Assembly (NCBI GenBank): GCA_002914805.1
Contig: JXTB01000033.1
Location: forward strand, 1,437,141 to 1,501,140
DNA: 64,000 nucleotides
Direction of reading: 5' to 3'
Origin: Parasponia andersonii
Taxonomy: Eukaryota > Streptophyta > Magnoliopsida > Rosales > Cannabaceae
A model generated the notes under the pieces. The model did not search any database, was not told the DNA's origin, and saw only the letters and a list, made by a program, of their open reading frames with translations. The translations under genes were made by a program, and so were the position numbers. Shown here piece after piece: positions 47,824 to 59,700 of this stretch; the first letter of the stretch is position 1; each line of letters starts with the position of its first letter.

Positions 47824-47879
47824 AATGTAAGTTGGGTTTCCCTGAGGGAGTTCCTTATCTTTTTCAGGGAAAAACATAA

Positions 47880-48026
47880 AAATAAAAGAGTGCTACTGTA
47901 ATTTTATTTTTATTGTATTTTGTTCTATATTATTTTTATATATACTTTGGGGGAGTAAGTATTCGAATTCAGGACCTCCACATTGGGAGGAGGTGTGGTT
48001 ACCACTGGACTATCCCTGCGAGCATA
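47880..48026 (-). mobile_element. tRNA-derived SINE
   Basis: On the minus strand, TAGTCCAGTGGT (48012-48001) fits an RNA polymerase III box A, and CCTGAATTCGAAT (about 47973-47961) fits a degenerate box B about 35 bases on. An A/T-rich tail follows, running out through 47880. The box spacing is that of a tRNA head. The 5' end is near 48026. No target duplication was resolved, and the body looks short. Confidence 0.5.
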
Positions 48027-48559
48027 GAGCTAGTGTATTTTCTCATCAAAAATCATGTGTAACAATTGAGTATTATATTTATATATACAATCGTTTAAAT
48101 AGTTCCAGCAATGTCTTAGATTTTGTCACTAATTAAACCAGAGTTTTGCTAATAAAAGATTCAGTCATATCTCAACTTAGTATAATGCAAGTAATTTCTG
48201 TCAGTGAACTACAGTCAGAAAGAGGAAAAAGTACTAATGCAGTGAGAGATGAGAGTAAATCATGATCCATAATGCAGAGAAATCATACCATTCATATATT
48301 GTTTTCTGACCTTCCTATATTTCTCAAGCATCATCTCATAGCTCTGCTTTACATCCTCCAATAATACCTCACTAATAAACCTAGATTTCACCTGCATGAA
48401 CGTACCTTCTACCTCGCATTTGTCTTGAGCCGATAATGGAAACAAGTTCATGATTTCCCCAAAAGACATGTTCCAATCATGCCCTTCACAAGTTTCCCCA
48501 ACCAGATTAGAAGTCCAGAGCCATCTGATCCGGTGTCCTAGGTGCTATAAGAGTCTCTG

Positions 48560-49400
48560 AAAAAATAGCCACGTTTATAACAATTTTCTCCTTTGGTTGT
48601 TCTTTAAAATTCCTTAGATGTTTGTAGTGTCTAAACATCCCAAACAGGGCTCATCGGTTTCACATGCACTGTTTGGATTTAGCTGTCAAGAGTGCCTTTG
48701 TCAACTTGTCTATCGAGTTATCTTCTATAGAAATCTTTTCTATGCTAACAACTTTTTTTGGAAACAATGTCACAAATAAAATGGAGCTTTGATGTCTACG
48801 TACTTTGTCCTCTAATGATACACTTGATTTTTGGTCAACAGTACATAACACGCTTTGAAAGCTCTTCATTCCATCCTTACCCAGATAGCTTCCTTAACTA
48901 CCTCAGTTGCAACAATGCACTCTTTCTTTGTTAATGATAGTTCTACCATCAATTGCAAGTTGGCTTTACAACAAATTATATTTCTACAATGTTTGAAAAT
49001 ATTCCTAGTCGGTGATTATTGAATCACTCACATATTTAGAATCAAGATATCCTATTATTTGCACACTACTTTCTTTCCGTGCCTTGTACTTTAATCAATA
49101 TAAATGGTATCTTTTCAATATCTTAGACCCATTTAACTGCATGCTATTTTTCTCAATTTCTTCGTGTATCTAGTAACACTCACAAAATGATACAAATTAG
49201 GCATCGCGCAAAAATAACATACATCAATGACCCTATAACACTAGAATAAGAAATCTCAACCATATATTGTTCTTTCGAAAAGTTTTCAGAGAACCCTCCT
49301 TAGAATGCCGGAAATGGTTAGCAATAAATGTATTCGTAGTCTTGGACTTATCTATAGGAAATCTCTTTAGATTTTATACTCAGTGGTATTGTCGTAAATA
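48560..49400 (-). pseudogene. Copia element 2: RT end and RNase H
   Basis: The minus strand preserves pieces of the copia C-terminal region: a degraded HEEIEKNSMQLNGSKILKRY (the 'HW.A.KRILRYL' block), LSLTKKECIVATEVVKEAIW (the usual S-x-T-E-A-E-Y block with the catalytic Glu region altered), and KKVVSIEKISIEDNSIDKLT followed by KALLTAK (the end of RNase H). It contains stops and frame changes. Bases 48030-48560 hold only short frames and possibly 3' LTR remains. Confidence 0.8.
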
Positions 49401-51544
49401 CAAATTTTTTGAAATACAATAATCAAAATATCTGAATTTAATATTCAAGTGTTACAGTACCCAATATTTGCATAAAAGGGTCACAGAAACTCAATTTCTC
49501 ACATTTTGAGAGTTGGGGATAGAGAGAAAAGAAGAGAAATGCCAGATTTTTACGTAACTATTTTGTAAGTAATTTATTTACCTGAGAAAAATATATAAGG
49601 TAAGAGAGGGTTAAAATTATGAATAATTACGGTTAGTAGAAGTTAAAATGATATACAAAAGCATGTTACTTTTTAAATTGAAGAATATAGTAATTTTCTA
49701 ATTTAGAACGAAAAGTAATATTTCTGCAAAACTAATAGTGTTGGACTAGAGTTTGTAACTATTCTGGGCCTTGGGTTTAGATTAGAAAACTGTTACTTTC
49801 TAAATTATTATTGGAAAAATAATATTTTTACAAATAATTAGTGAATTTGATACAAATATTTTTTAAAGTGATTTTTTCATAAATATTTTTGTGATAATGA
49901 TAATTTCTGAAATATTTCAGAAAAGTGATATTTTTGCAAATAATCAGAAAATGATATTTTCCTAAATACTTTGAACGAAGTTGACATTTTTCAAATTAAT
50001 TCCAAAAAGAGACATATTTGTAATTCTCAGATTTATAACCCGTTTAAGGCTCGGGATCTCAAAATTGAATTCTAATTTCAAATTTGGAATTAGTGAGGTC
50101 AAGAAACGAATTTTGATATATAATATTGCTATATTTCAAAATGGTACAAATTCTGGGACACGTGAATAGTGTTGTTTTGAGTGCCACGTAGTGTATCTCG
50201 CACTGAGGCCTACTTTGGACAAAATATATATCTAAATTAACTTGTTTAGGTACTTTGAATTTAGTGGTGACTTCTGTTTCTCCATTTGAGGTTTACATAG
50301 AAAAGTTACTTTCCCAAGTGTGCTTACCAAGATCCCGAAACAGTTGTTTGAACACCCAAATGACTAATATGAGTTTTTTCAATTGTTTTTAACTTGGTAT
50401 AGTTACGATATTGAGGTAGGGGTTCAATTACCTGGTTTTATACTTGATTTGATTTATGATTGCAGTATAGTTGATTTGTGAAAAACTGTGAATTTTATGA
50501 CAATTGGCAAATTGTTGAGATACATTGGATTAAACTGAGATTGGATTATATGGAATTATATACATATTTTAAAATTGTAATTACAGTAAATCCCAGAATA
50601 ATATCAAGTGGAAATTTAAAGCATGATTCGATTATTCCTTATGCATGGTTATCGTATACTTTTATATGTTGTACATAGTATAGGATAGCATAGAAGATAC
50701 ATCTTAGGCATCACGGTGTTTAGTGGGTGGCTATTATCCCTACCCTTGATGAGAGCCTGTAAATCCTTGTGGGGTTTTCCCATTCAATAAGTGTAGACAT
50801 TCAGTTACTGCTCTGATTCGGTAAGCTTAGACACATAGGTGTCCCTCCAGTTTTCTGGGATAAGTATCAGGCAGAGAGTACTTAGTACACGTAGTATGAG
50901 TTACTTTAGTTCGTGATGAGAGGATGTGAGCTCATGGGATAAGACGATTTATGATATGTATAATTATGTAGATTTGGTTTTAGTTTTGAATATGTGATTA
51001 TTCTGAATGCTAATTATTTTATAGACTGGTTTATAAATGGATTTTAGAAACGGTATTAATTATGAATGTTTGGTAAAATTACATCCATTTAAAAAGCTAA
51101 TTGAATTTCTATTGAGCATGTGAATGCTCACCCTCTATATCTCCCATTTTTAGATGTTTATCTAATTGAGGTAGTAATTCTGGTAGTTAGACAAGCTGCG
51201 TAGCTTGTATTTGTAGTTCTACTCTAAATTCTTGGTGGGTGTACATACTCTATTGACTTTCTTTCTTTATTCAATTATTTAGCTAAAGTTAGTATATGGA
51301 TGTATGATGATGATTTTATTGATAATTTGAGAGTTTGAAATTACAAGTGATTTTATGTAACCTATTTTAGACATTGAACTAAAGGTTTAGTTGAATTCAA
51401 TTTATCAAAATTTATAATTTCTCAACAAGTTTCCAAATGTAATAGTTAGAAATTTTTTTTAACTTTAATAGATATTTTTCTTACGTAATCAAAACTAATA
51501 GGAGTTTTAATGATTATGAAATTTATAATTTCTTCATTTATGGC
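49401..51544. mobile_element. Non-coding insert of about 2.1 kb in copia element 2, possible gypsy solo LTR
   Basis: Copia coding resumes on both sides, but most of the RT is missing, so there was an insertion with or without deletion. The interior has 'agagcctgtaaatccttgtg' (50750), 'acacataggtgtccctcc' (50830) and 'gagcatgtgaatgctcaccc' (51115), which remind me of Tekay/Del chromovirus LTRs. A possible start is TGTCGTAAATAC at 49390. I could not find a matching end with a target duplication. Confidence 0.35.
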
Positions 51545-53906
51545 TTTTGATCGTTCCGCACTGGCTTCACATTCCATGGTTTTCTTATAATTTCTTGGTT
51601 TGGATCCATTATGTCTTCTACAATAATGATATCAAATGGAGCCACATCAGTCTAAACCTTCCCAGTGGCTTTGTAACCCTCTTTATTCTGCATCTCGTCT
51701 TACTGTACTCATGTGGAGTTGGTTTATTTTTCCAAAAAAGGTAGACACTTATGGTTACATTCTTATATCGGTAATCTTAGTTTAAGATTCCATCTCTACT
51801 GGCTTCACTTCAAGCTTAACTCGGTTCTCTTCTTCCTCGTTTTCTCTGTCAGTTTTCGACTATTTCTCTAAAGAATGATACCACTCATTCTCATTAAAGG
51901 TAGTATCATACTTATAATCATCTTTTGATTACCTTAATCAAAACACTATAACTTATAAACCTTCACTTCTTCACTTGAATTTAAGTCACACACCCAAAAA
52001 TCGGTTTAGTTTCATAGTTAGCAGGATAACTAAATCACATCTTCATAGGCATTTAGAGTTTTGTTATAGTAAATAGACTTCTATTTATCAAGTAGCATGT
52101 TGTTAAATTTCCCCATAAAGTTTAGGTAGCAGAAATAGACAACATAATTCTTACTCACTCGAAAATGGTTTTGTTTATGCGTTGTGTCAAACAGCTTTGT
52201 CATGAAGTCTTTCCTGCTATCAAGTATTGTGTTATTTTATTATTGTTGTAGAGTTTCTTAAACATGTTTTTGTATAATTTGAAGCTATTATTTATTCTTA
52301 GTTTCTTGATCTTCATGCTGGTTTGATTTTTAATAAACACTCACGACTATTTGAACTTATCAGAAACTTCATACTTGTGCTTATCAATATATATCCAAGC
52401 TCTTCTAGAGTTCATTGACTAGCAATAAAAATTATTTGCCACCTCTCGTCAAAGTTATATGTACTGGTCTTCAACGATTCGAGTGAATGTAATCATGATT
52501 TCCATTCAAGTTATGAATTTGAGTAATCCGAGTAATCATCTAACTAATTAATCCTTTTCCAAACTTCACTTTACAGGTTTTTCCATATATCTACTATTCA
52601 TAGAAGTTAATCCCATAAATTTATGATTCCCTAATAAACCTTGTTTTGAAAATTCATGTCGGCCATTCTATTGATCTAACTAAGCTTTTAGGCCACATAT
52701 TTACACTTCACCATTATTGGTTAGTAATTATCACAACTTCTCTAGTAAAGGTTTTTCCATGTAGTACATAAATTCTGCATTTTAAAACTCATTTTATAGG
52801 AACTCTTGGATACTCTTTAAGACTCCATCATTAAACTTGAAACTATAACTATCCTTCTCAAGAACTCCAAGAGAGATTAAGTTTGCTTTAACTCCGTAAC
52901 GCATCTAACCTTCCACAGAATTATCTCACTTTTATATTCTAATCCGAACTTTATCATCCCTATACCAGATCTTATGCATACTTTCTTATCCCTTGGTGAA
53001 ACCTTACTTCCATTTTTAGTCAAATTGAAGGTTTGAAACTAAGATATATTTACATACATTTGAAACGAGGAAACAAAGTTAAGATCTACTCCTCAAATTC
53101 ATCTTGACTTATGATAGAAAGCACCTTGGCACACCTGTATTTATTTAACATTTCATCGGCCTTAGCTAAATCGGTTTACTTATTGTTTTCCTATTTCTTT
53201 CTATCTAGAAAATCCTTCTTAAAGTGCCTTTCATTGTGCCACATGAAGCAATTATATTTCTTGGATTTCAAATGGCATATATTCTTAGTCTAGTGTCTCT
53301 AGTTTCGTATTTACCCCAACTTAAGAGCCTTTAGCCACTGCTTCAACTACTATTTACCAAGTGTTCTTAACATTATAGAAATTAATGCAAATTTTATTTC
53401 TTCCACAACAAGAGTTTCGTGATTGAACATCATAGTTTCCACAAGGTTACTATAAGACTTATCAAACCAATTCAGCAAGAGTATTGCTTAATCTTCTTCC
53501 TCCACCATTACACCTACGTTTTCAAGATTAAGAATGATCTAGAAAAGCTCATCAAGATAGTATTTAATTGTTGCACCCCTCCTTTATCTCAAGATTAATA
53601 GCTTTTATTTCAAATATAACGGTTCTCCCACGGTTTCATTATGTAGAGCAACTCTAGTTTTAATCGTACCTTGCGACTGTTAATTCCAGTTTTTTTTTTG
53701 AAGAACCCTATCACCTAAGCTTAAAATTATAGCAATGTGAGCCTTATCCACGATAACATTATTCTCTTTATTAGTTAGAGTATTTAAAAGCTTGATTTTA
53801 CTTCCTGGCACATCTTTTAATCCTTGTTGCACTAATAATGCCCTTAATTTCATTCGCTATAACCCAAAATTGTTTTTTCTAGTAAACTTTTCTACTAAAA
53901 TAACAA
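51545..53906 (-). pseudogene. Copia element 2: gag to integrase, badly decayed
   Basis: The minus strand begins with gag: KFTRKNNFGL, then MKLRALLVQQG (about 53880-53820), a second block ENVGVMVEEED followed by NWFDKSYSNLVETM (about 53500-53400), and a damaged zinc knuckle KKYNCFMWHNERHFKKD (about 53260-53210). These match the UBN2-type gag of plant copia elements. Protease and integrase cannot be read cleanly at 53100-52000. Around 51990-51880 a FWVCDLNSSEEVKVYKL-like stretch fits the end of the integrase region (the 'FLGYSEESKGYRLY' block). Every frame is broken. The 5' end is cut by the LTR-like insert at 53907. Confidence 0.7.
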
Positions 53907-55506
53907 TGTTAAGTCCATAAAAATAGAGTTATTTAATGCTATTTTTCCTTCAATTTTGCTATGTTCTTGTTAATTTTAAGTTCTCTCAATTGTTTTTTTT
54001 TGGTTTTTTTTAATGTTTTGCTTATTTTTGTATACAGGAGAATAAAATAAGGATATTTGATGTGAATTAAAGTGAATTTGTGCCTTACAAATGGGTTTTT
54101 CAAACTATTGAGATCGAAGTTGAATATGATACAGTCATAATGCAATAAAAACAAGGCAAATCAGAGCTAAAATGAAGAAATAACACATCCGAGAAGTCGA
54201 GGTGCAAAACCTACAAAAATTTGGTGCCGCAACACCAACTCTCGGGAAGTTTTGGCACCGTGGCACTACTGTCTACATCCTAGGTCGATAATTGATGGGG
54301 AAAATTAACTTTTTAACGTTCCAATGGTCCATATTCAGCCTGCTTAAAGTTTACAAGAGTCATCTCTTTAAAACCCTGTTTTTGGGATTATAAGAGGCAT
54401 GTTGGGATAGAGAGAAAAAGAGAATGATAACCATAGAAGGAGAGGAAGAAGAGAAAGAAGAAGATGAAGACATACTCCAACCTACTCTATTTCTTGATTT
54501 TCTCATCAACATCAACATCATAGCATATTCTAAAGTTTTTTTCTTCATTTTCTTGTGAGTTTTTCTTTGTATTTTTCATATGTAGAAAGTGATATTGTTG
54601 GGAAGGAGGATTTAAGCGAGCAAGAACCAAGTTTAAAGGAGAAGATTGACAACCTCCATGAACACTTTTAAGCTCTTCAAAGAGGAAGAATTCTAAAACT
54701 CTTTTCTCTTTAATATTTATATTTCTTGAAATTCATTGTATTAAAATGTTAGTATTCTTAATAATATTACGAACTAAATATTTCTTTGTCTAGTTTTACT
54801 ATATGAACTAATCTAGTATGTTATGTTTTTTTATTTCTTTCCTCTTTTATTAATCAAATCTATTTTTGAGTTATTTGTTTTATCTCATATATATTGCTTC
54901 TATTTAATTTATCACTAAATAGAGTATTGAGTGAAATTTTCATGAGCTTGAAAAAGGGACTAGAAATTTTGACTTAGTTAACACAATATAAAATTATGTA
55001 GTTTAGGGCAAGTTCGTATAGGATATGAATATACTTGTGTGACTTGTGCAATCTCTTTGAGAATTGATAAATTTACAAAATCTAATTAATTTATGTTAGG
55101 AGTAATATATAAGCTTATCTAAGTGTTTTCACTTATGTCTTGGAAAGGAGTTTATGAGTACATTCGAATTCTCGGTTGAAAACTCTAGTGGATTCATTAA
55201 TTTAAGAGAAAAATTAGGAAATTATGTGTTTAAAGGATGGTTGGAGAATTAGTAAATCTAGATATTTTTTTTATTACCTGCTTTCATTTATTTTGCATAA
55301 TAGTGTATTTTCCTTTGTTTTATTTCTTTAAAATATTTAATCGATTGTTTAGATAAAGTTACGAGTGAACAATTTTAATACTTAGCTTAGATTTAGTAAT
55401 TATTCATCGTGGATTTGACATGCTTAACTCCTAAAATTATATTACTTGTGACCGTATGTACTTGCACAGGAGTGTGTGAATTTATAGTTGTATATTTCAA
55501 CCAACA
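53907..55506. mobile_element. LTR-like insert, same family as 56898-59229 in opposite orientation
   Basis: It begins TGTTAAGTCC directly at the broken start of the copia 2 gag and may end at CAACCAACA (55506). Shared landmarks with the reverse complement of 56898-59229 are, in order, a T-rich stretch ending in an AG/GA junction (54040), a 'ggtgccgcaacacc'/'ggcaccgtggcac' low-complexity block (54220-54260), and near the end 'catcgtggatttgac' then 'cttgtgaccgtatgtac'. In the other copy the last two correspond to 'ctcgtgggatcgac' and 'cttgttgcgacgcatat'. The ends are imprecise: only ACAA is repeated at the flanks. No coding region is seen. Confidence 0.45.
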
Positions 55507-56189
55507 AACCCCACATTACATACACCCTATGGTAGGTTTCTTAATGTACCACATTACTTTTCATGTGCAAAAAAGTGTTACTGTATATCATTTAATACGT
55601 GTTTTATGCATTGTTAAAAATCTTTGGGTTGAGTGGCTAGTTGGCCATATTTAGGCCAAAATTTGGTAAATATCTGCAGCAGCTGTTTAATAGCAAAATG
55701 CCCAATCTTTTAATCTCTGTTGATAATTTCAAACCAAATATATCCTTCAAATGGCCCAAGACTCAAAAGCCCATTTTTCCTTCTCTTTTTTCACTGTCGC
55801 TCTAGCTCTCTCTCTCTCTCTCTCTCGCTCTCTCTCTATACCCTCTTTCTTTTTCTCACTCGCTCTTTCTCTTGCTCCATCTATTTACTTCTCATATTTT
55901 TTTTCTAGTAATGTGTTCTTATTTTTGGTTATTTCTTCTTTTTTAACGGTGTATTTGTCTTTAGCATTGTGAAATATATTGATTGAATTAATAAGGTATG
56001 TATTTTTTTCTAATTTAAATTTTTTTAGGTTAGTTTATTATTTGAATTTATGGATTTTAATTTTTATTGCTAATTTGTATTGCTATTATAGTTAATTTTT
56101 TTGTACAATCTTACTTTTCTCATATTTGATGTTGATTTGTATAATTCTATAATTTTTTGAATTATTTTTCATAATTAGAAAATTTTTTT

Positions 56190-56665
56190 CTATTTGGTTC
56201 ATAAATTTCTGATCGTGGTAGATATGATTTTTATAGTAGTATATGGAAATACTGTTGGCTAGCTAGTTTCTATGGATATGTTTAGTATTTTCTTGTTTAG
56301 TTCATAAATTTGTAGTTATGGTACATATGAATTCTATAGCAGTATATTGTATTCTTATTCTGTGGTTATTATTGATAAATATGTTGACTATTTTGTTGCT
56401 TAGTTCATATATTTTTGGCTGTGGTCTATATGATTTTTGTAGTAGTATATGGTAATTCTGTTCTCTAGTTTACTATTATTGCATGTGTTAAGTACTTTAT
56501 TGTTTGGTTCATATATTTTTAGTTATAGTATATATAAATTTTGTATTGAGATATAATATTTCTACTCTCTGATTAGTATTAATGAATATATTAAGTATTT
56601 TATTATTTTGGTCATATATTTTTGTTTGTGGTACATAAGATTTTTGTGCTGATATATGGTGGTCA
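56190..56665. repeat. 103-bp tandem repeat, left arm
   Basis: Units start 'ggttcataaatttct', 'agttcataaatttgt', 'agttcatatattttt', 'ggttcatatattttt' and 'ggtcatatatttttg' at about 56195, 56299, 56402, 56505 and 56609, a spacing of 103-104 bp. The units are diverged but in register. Confidence 0.85.
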
Positions 56666-56716
56666 TATAATTAAAAATAAGATCAAATAAAAAATCAATT
56701 CTAATAGAAGTGTTTA

Positions 56717-59700
56717 AGAAATGTGAACTAAACTTGTCATTGTTAAGTTTTTTCATTGATCAACTTATTTGTACGGTACATAGGACTTCAAGTTTTTAGG
56801 TTGAAATATGTTTTCATTGATTCAGTACATATACTCATATACATAATGTGCATAATTATGCACTTAGTCTATATCTCTATATACTTGATGTGTTTTTTGT
56901 TGAGCTATTTCTAACATACAAAACACCACAAATATATGCGTCGCAACAAGTTATATAGAGTAAGAGAGTGTCGATCCCACGAGGAGTACTTTATTTTCAA
57001 ATACTAAGTACTAATCGATACTAGTTTCCACCTTATACAAACGACAATATTCAATGGTTTTGTGCAAGAATTAAAATGTAAATAACAATGTAAAAGAAAA
57101 GAAAGGAAATTGAATAGTAAGCAATCAAAATAATTCTTAAAGCAATAGTAGGGAATCAAGGGATGCAATCAATCCTCTAACTCCTCAAACTACTAGTTTT
57201 TCTCATAAAACAATTATCTATGTAGAATTGACAACTAAGAATTCTAAAGTATTCACAAAATCATTTCCAAAATATAAGTGAAAATGTCTAAACAAAATAA
57301 TATGTTACTTCTAATATAAATTGACTAGACTCATTAAGTTTAGTCATTCTTACACAAAGTTCCACAAGTTACATAGGTATATTCCTATCTTATGTAAACT
57401 CACCCTATATTAGGTGATCTTATGATGGTCTATCTATATCCAAACCTATAATCTCTTCCCCAGTTCATATAGATTTCACAACAATAATCTATTTAATAGC
57501 CAAGTAAATAGATGCATTAATCTCAAGATAAAATAATCAATTCAACCATGGAATCAGGAAGAACAATAGAGAAAAACCAAATAATTGGATTATATTACAG
57601 GTTCAATTATCTCCTAAGAAATAGAGTTTAGCTCATATTCATACAAGATGATTCACAACAAATATATAAAGATTGATACATAATCATTTTGCAGGAAATA
57701 GAAGAGAAAAAGATAAGAGTAAGAGATAGAAAAACTTGTTTAAAGCTTCTAATCTGATTTCTTCTTCTTCTTGAATCCTCTTCTTGATGTTGTTTCTCAC
57801 TTAAAAATGGCTTTAGGAACCCTTGGCTGCTAGGATTTTCATTCTCCCTATCTTCCTCCATCAGATGAGTGCAAGAGAGTTTATATAAAAAAGGAAAACT
57901 GGCCACGATCCCGAAATTCTGTAACTTATCTGCACTTTTTGACCCTACGGCACAAAGACGGTCAAGGTGGCGCTGCAGCACCATAATGTGGTACTGCAGG
58001 GCCACAATGTTGATGTGGCGCAGCGGTGCCACAATGTTGATGTCGCAACTTCGCAGTGCCAGTTCTCTAGAACTATTGGTGCTGCAGCGCCAATATGGCC
58101 TTGTAGCACCCTATTCTGTCGAACTTCTTCCATTTTGGCATTGTTAACACTGCTGAGATATTTGTCCGTTCATCTTTTCTTGTGAATGATCAAAATCACC
58201 TTACTTTAGCCTTAGTTTCACTTGAAAAGCTGGAATTCTCCTCTTAATAACCTCTTACTTAAAATGTACATTAAAAACAACAAAATAAGTAAAAAGAGCT
58301 CAAAGATGAGCAATTCTTAAGCTCAAAAGGATAGTAAAGATAAGTGTAAAATAATCAATTCAACTATGGATATCAAGAAGAACAATAGAAGAAAACCAAA
58401 TAATTTGATTATATTAAAGAATCAATTACCTCCCTAGAAATAGAGTTTAGCTTATGTTCATACAAGATGATTCATTACAAATATAAAAAGATTGAAACAT
58501 AATCATTTTACAGAAAATACAAGAGAAAAAGATAAAAGTAAGAGACAGAAAAACTCGTTTGAAGCTTCTAATATGATTTCTCCTTCTTTTTGAATCTCCT
58601 CCTTGATGTTGTTTCACCCTTAAAAAGGGCCTTGGATACTTGGGTTTTTATCCCCCATCAGATGAGTGCAAGAGAGTTTAAATAGAAGAGGCAAACTGAC
58701 TATGATCCTGAAATTCTATAATATGTCTGCACTTTCTAGCACCGGAGCACCAAATTTGGCACCGTAGCACCAAGACAATAGAATAAGTGTGGCTGCAGCA
58801 CCGTGATATGGCATTGCGATGTCACAATACCCAGGAGATGGCACCAATGTGGCATGTATATGGCATTGTAGCACCACAATATTGATATCATGGTGCCGCG
58901 ATGCCGTGCAAGTGGCACTGTGGTACCATGGTATTAATGCCACAGTGCTGCGGCGCGAATTTGGCATTGCAATGCTCAATTTTACCGAATTCTTCCACTC
59001 TTGCACTACTAACACTGCTGAGATATTTGTTCGTCCATCTTTACTCGTGAATAATCGAAATTTCCTTAGTTTGGCCTCAGTTTCACTTAAAAAGTCAGAA
59101 TTCTCCTCCTAATGACATCTCACCTGAAATGTGCATTAAAAAGAACAAAAACAAGTAAAAAAGAGCTAAAAAACAAGTAATTCTTAAGCTTGAAAGCATA
59201 GTAAAGATAAGTGTAAAATACATTTTTCATTTTTCTTACTTGACAAAAACTTGAAATGTATCTGTTAAATCTATTTTACAAGGTTATGTACCCTGTGTAC
59301 AGATTCATATACCTACTTTGTATTTTTAGGTACATGTTGTGTTTTTCTTATTTGAAAATAATTTGATATATGTTTCTGTTAAATATGGTTCACATGCTTA
59401 ATACCTAGTGTGCAGAACTATGTATCAAGTTTATATACAAACTTGACTATGGTATATGATTTCTAACTTGGTATCTGACTTCTAAATAATATTTGATACA
59501 TTACTGTTGTATATACTAATTTAATAATGGTATATAATGTTTAATACTTAGTATATGACTTATAAAATTTGACAATTTCTTTCATCAAAATAGAGTCAAT
59601 TGTAGAATATTTATCATTAAAAAAGTAGGAATTGATGATAGATGTGAGCTTATAAAAAGTAAGACCAAAAAAGGGGATTCAAAAAGGCATTCAATCGACA

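Noticed and set aside
47945-48026. tRNA gene
   Set aside because: Box A and box B are present, but the acceptor stem and cloverleaf cannot be formed and an A/T-rich tail follows; a SINE fits better.
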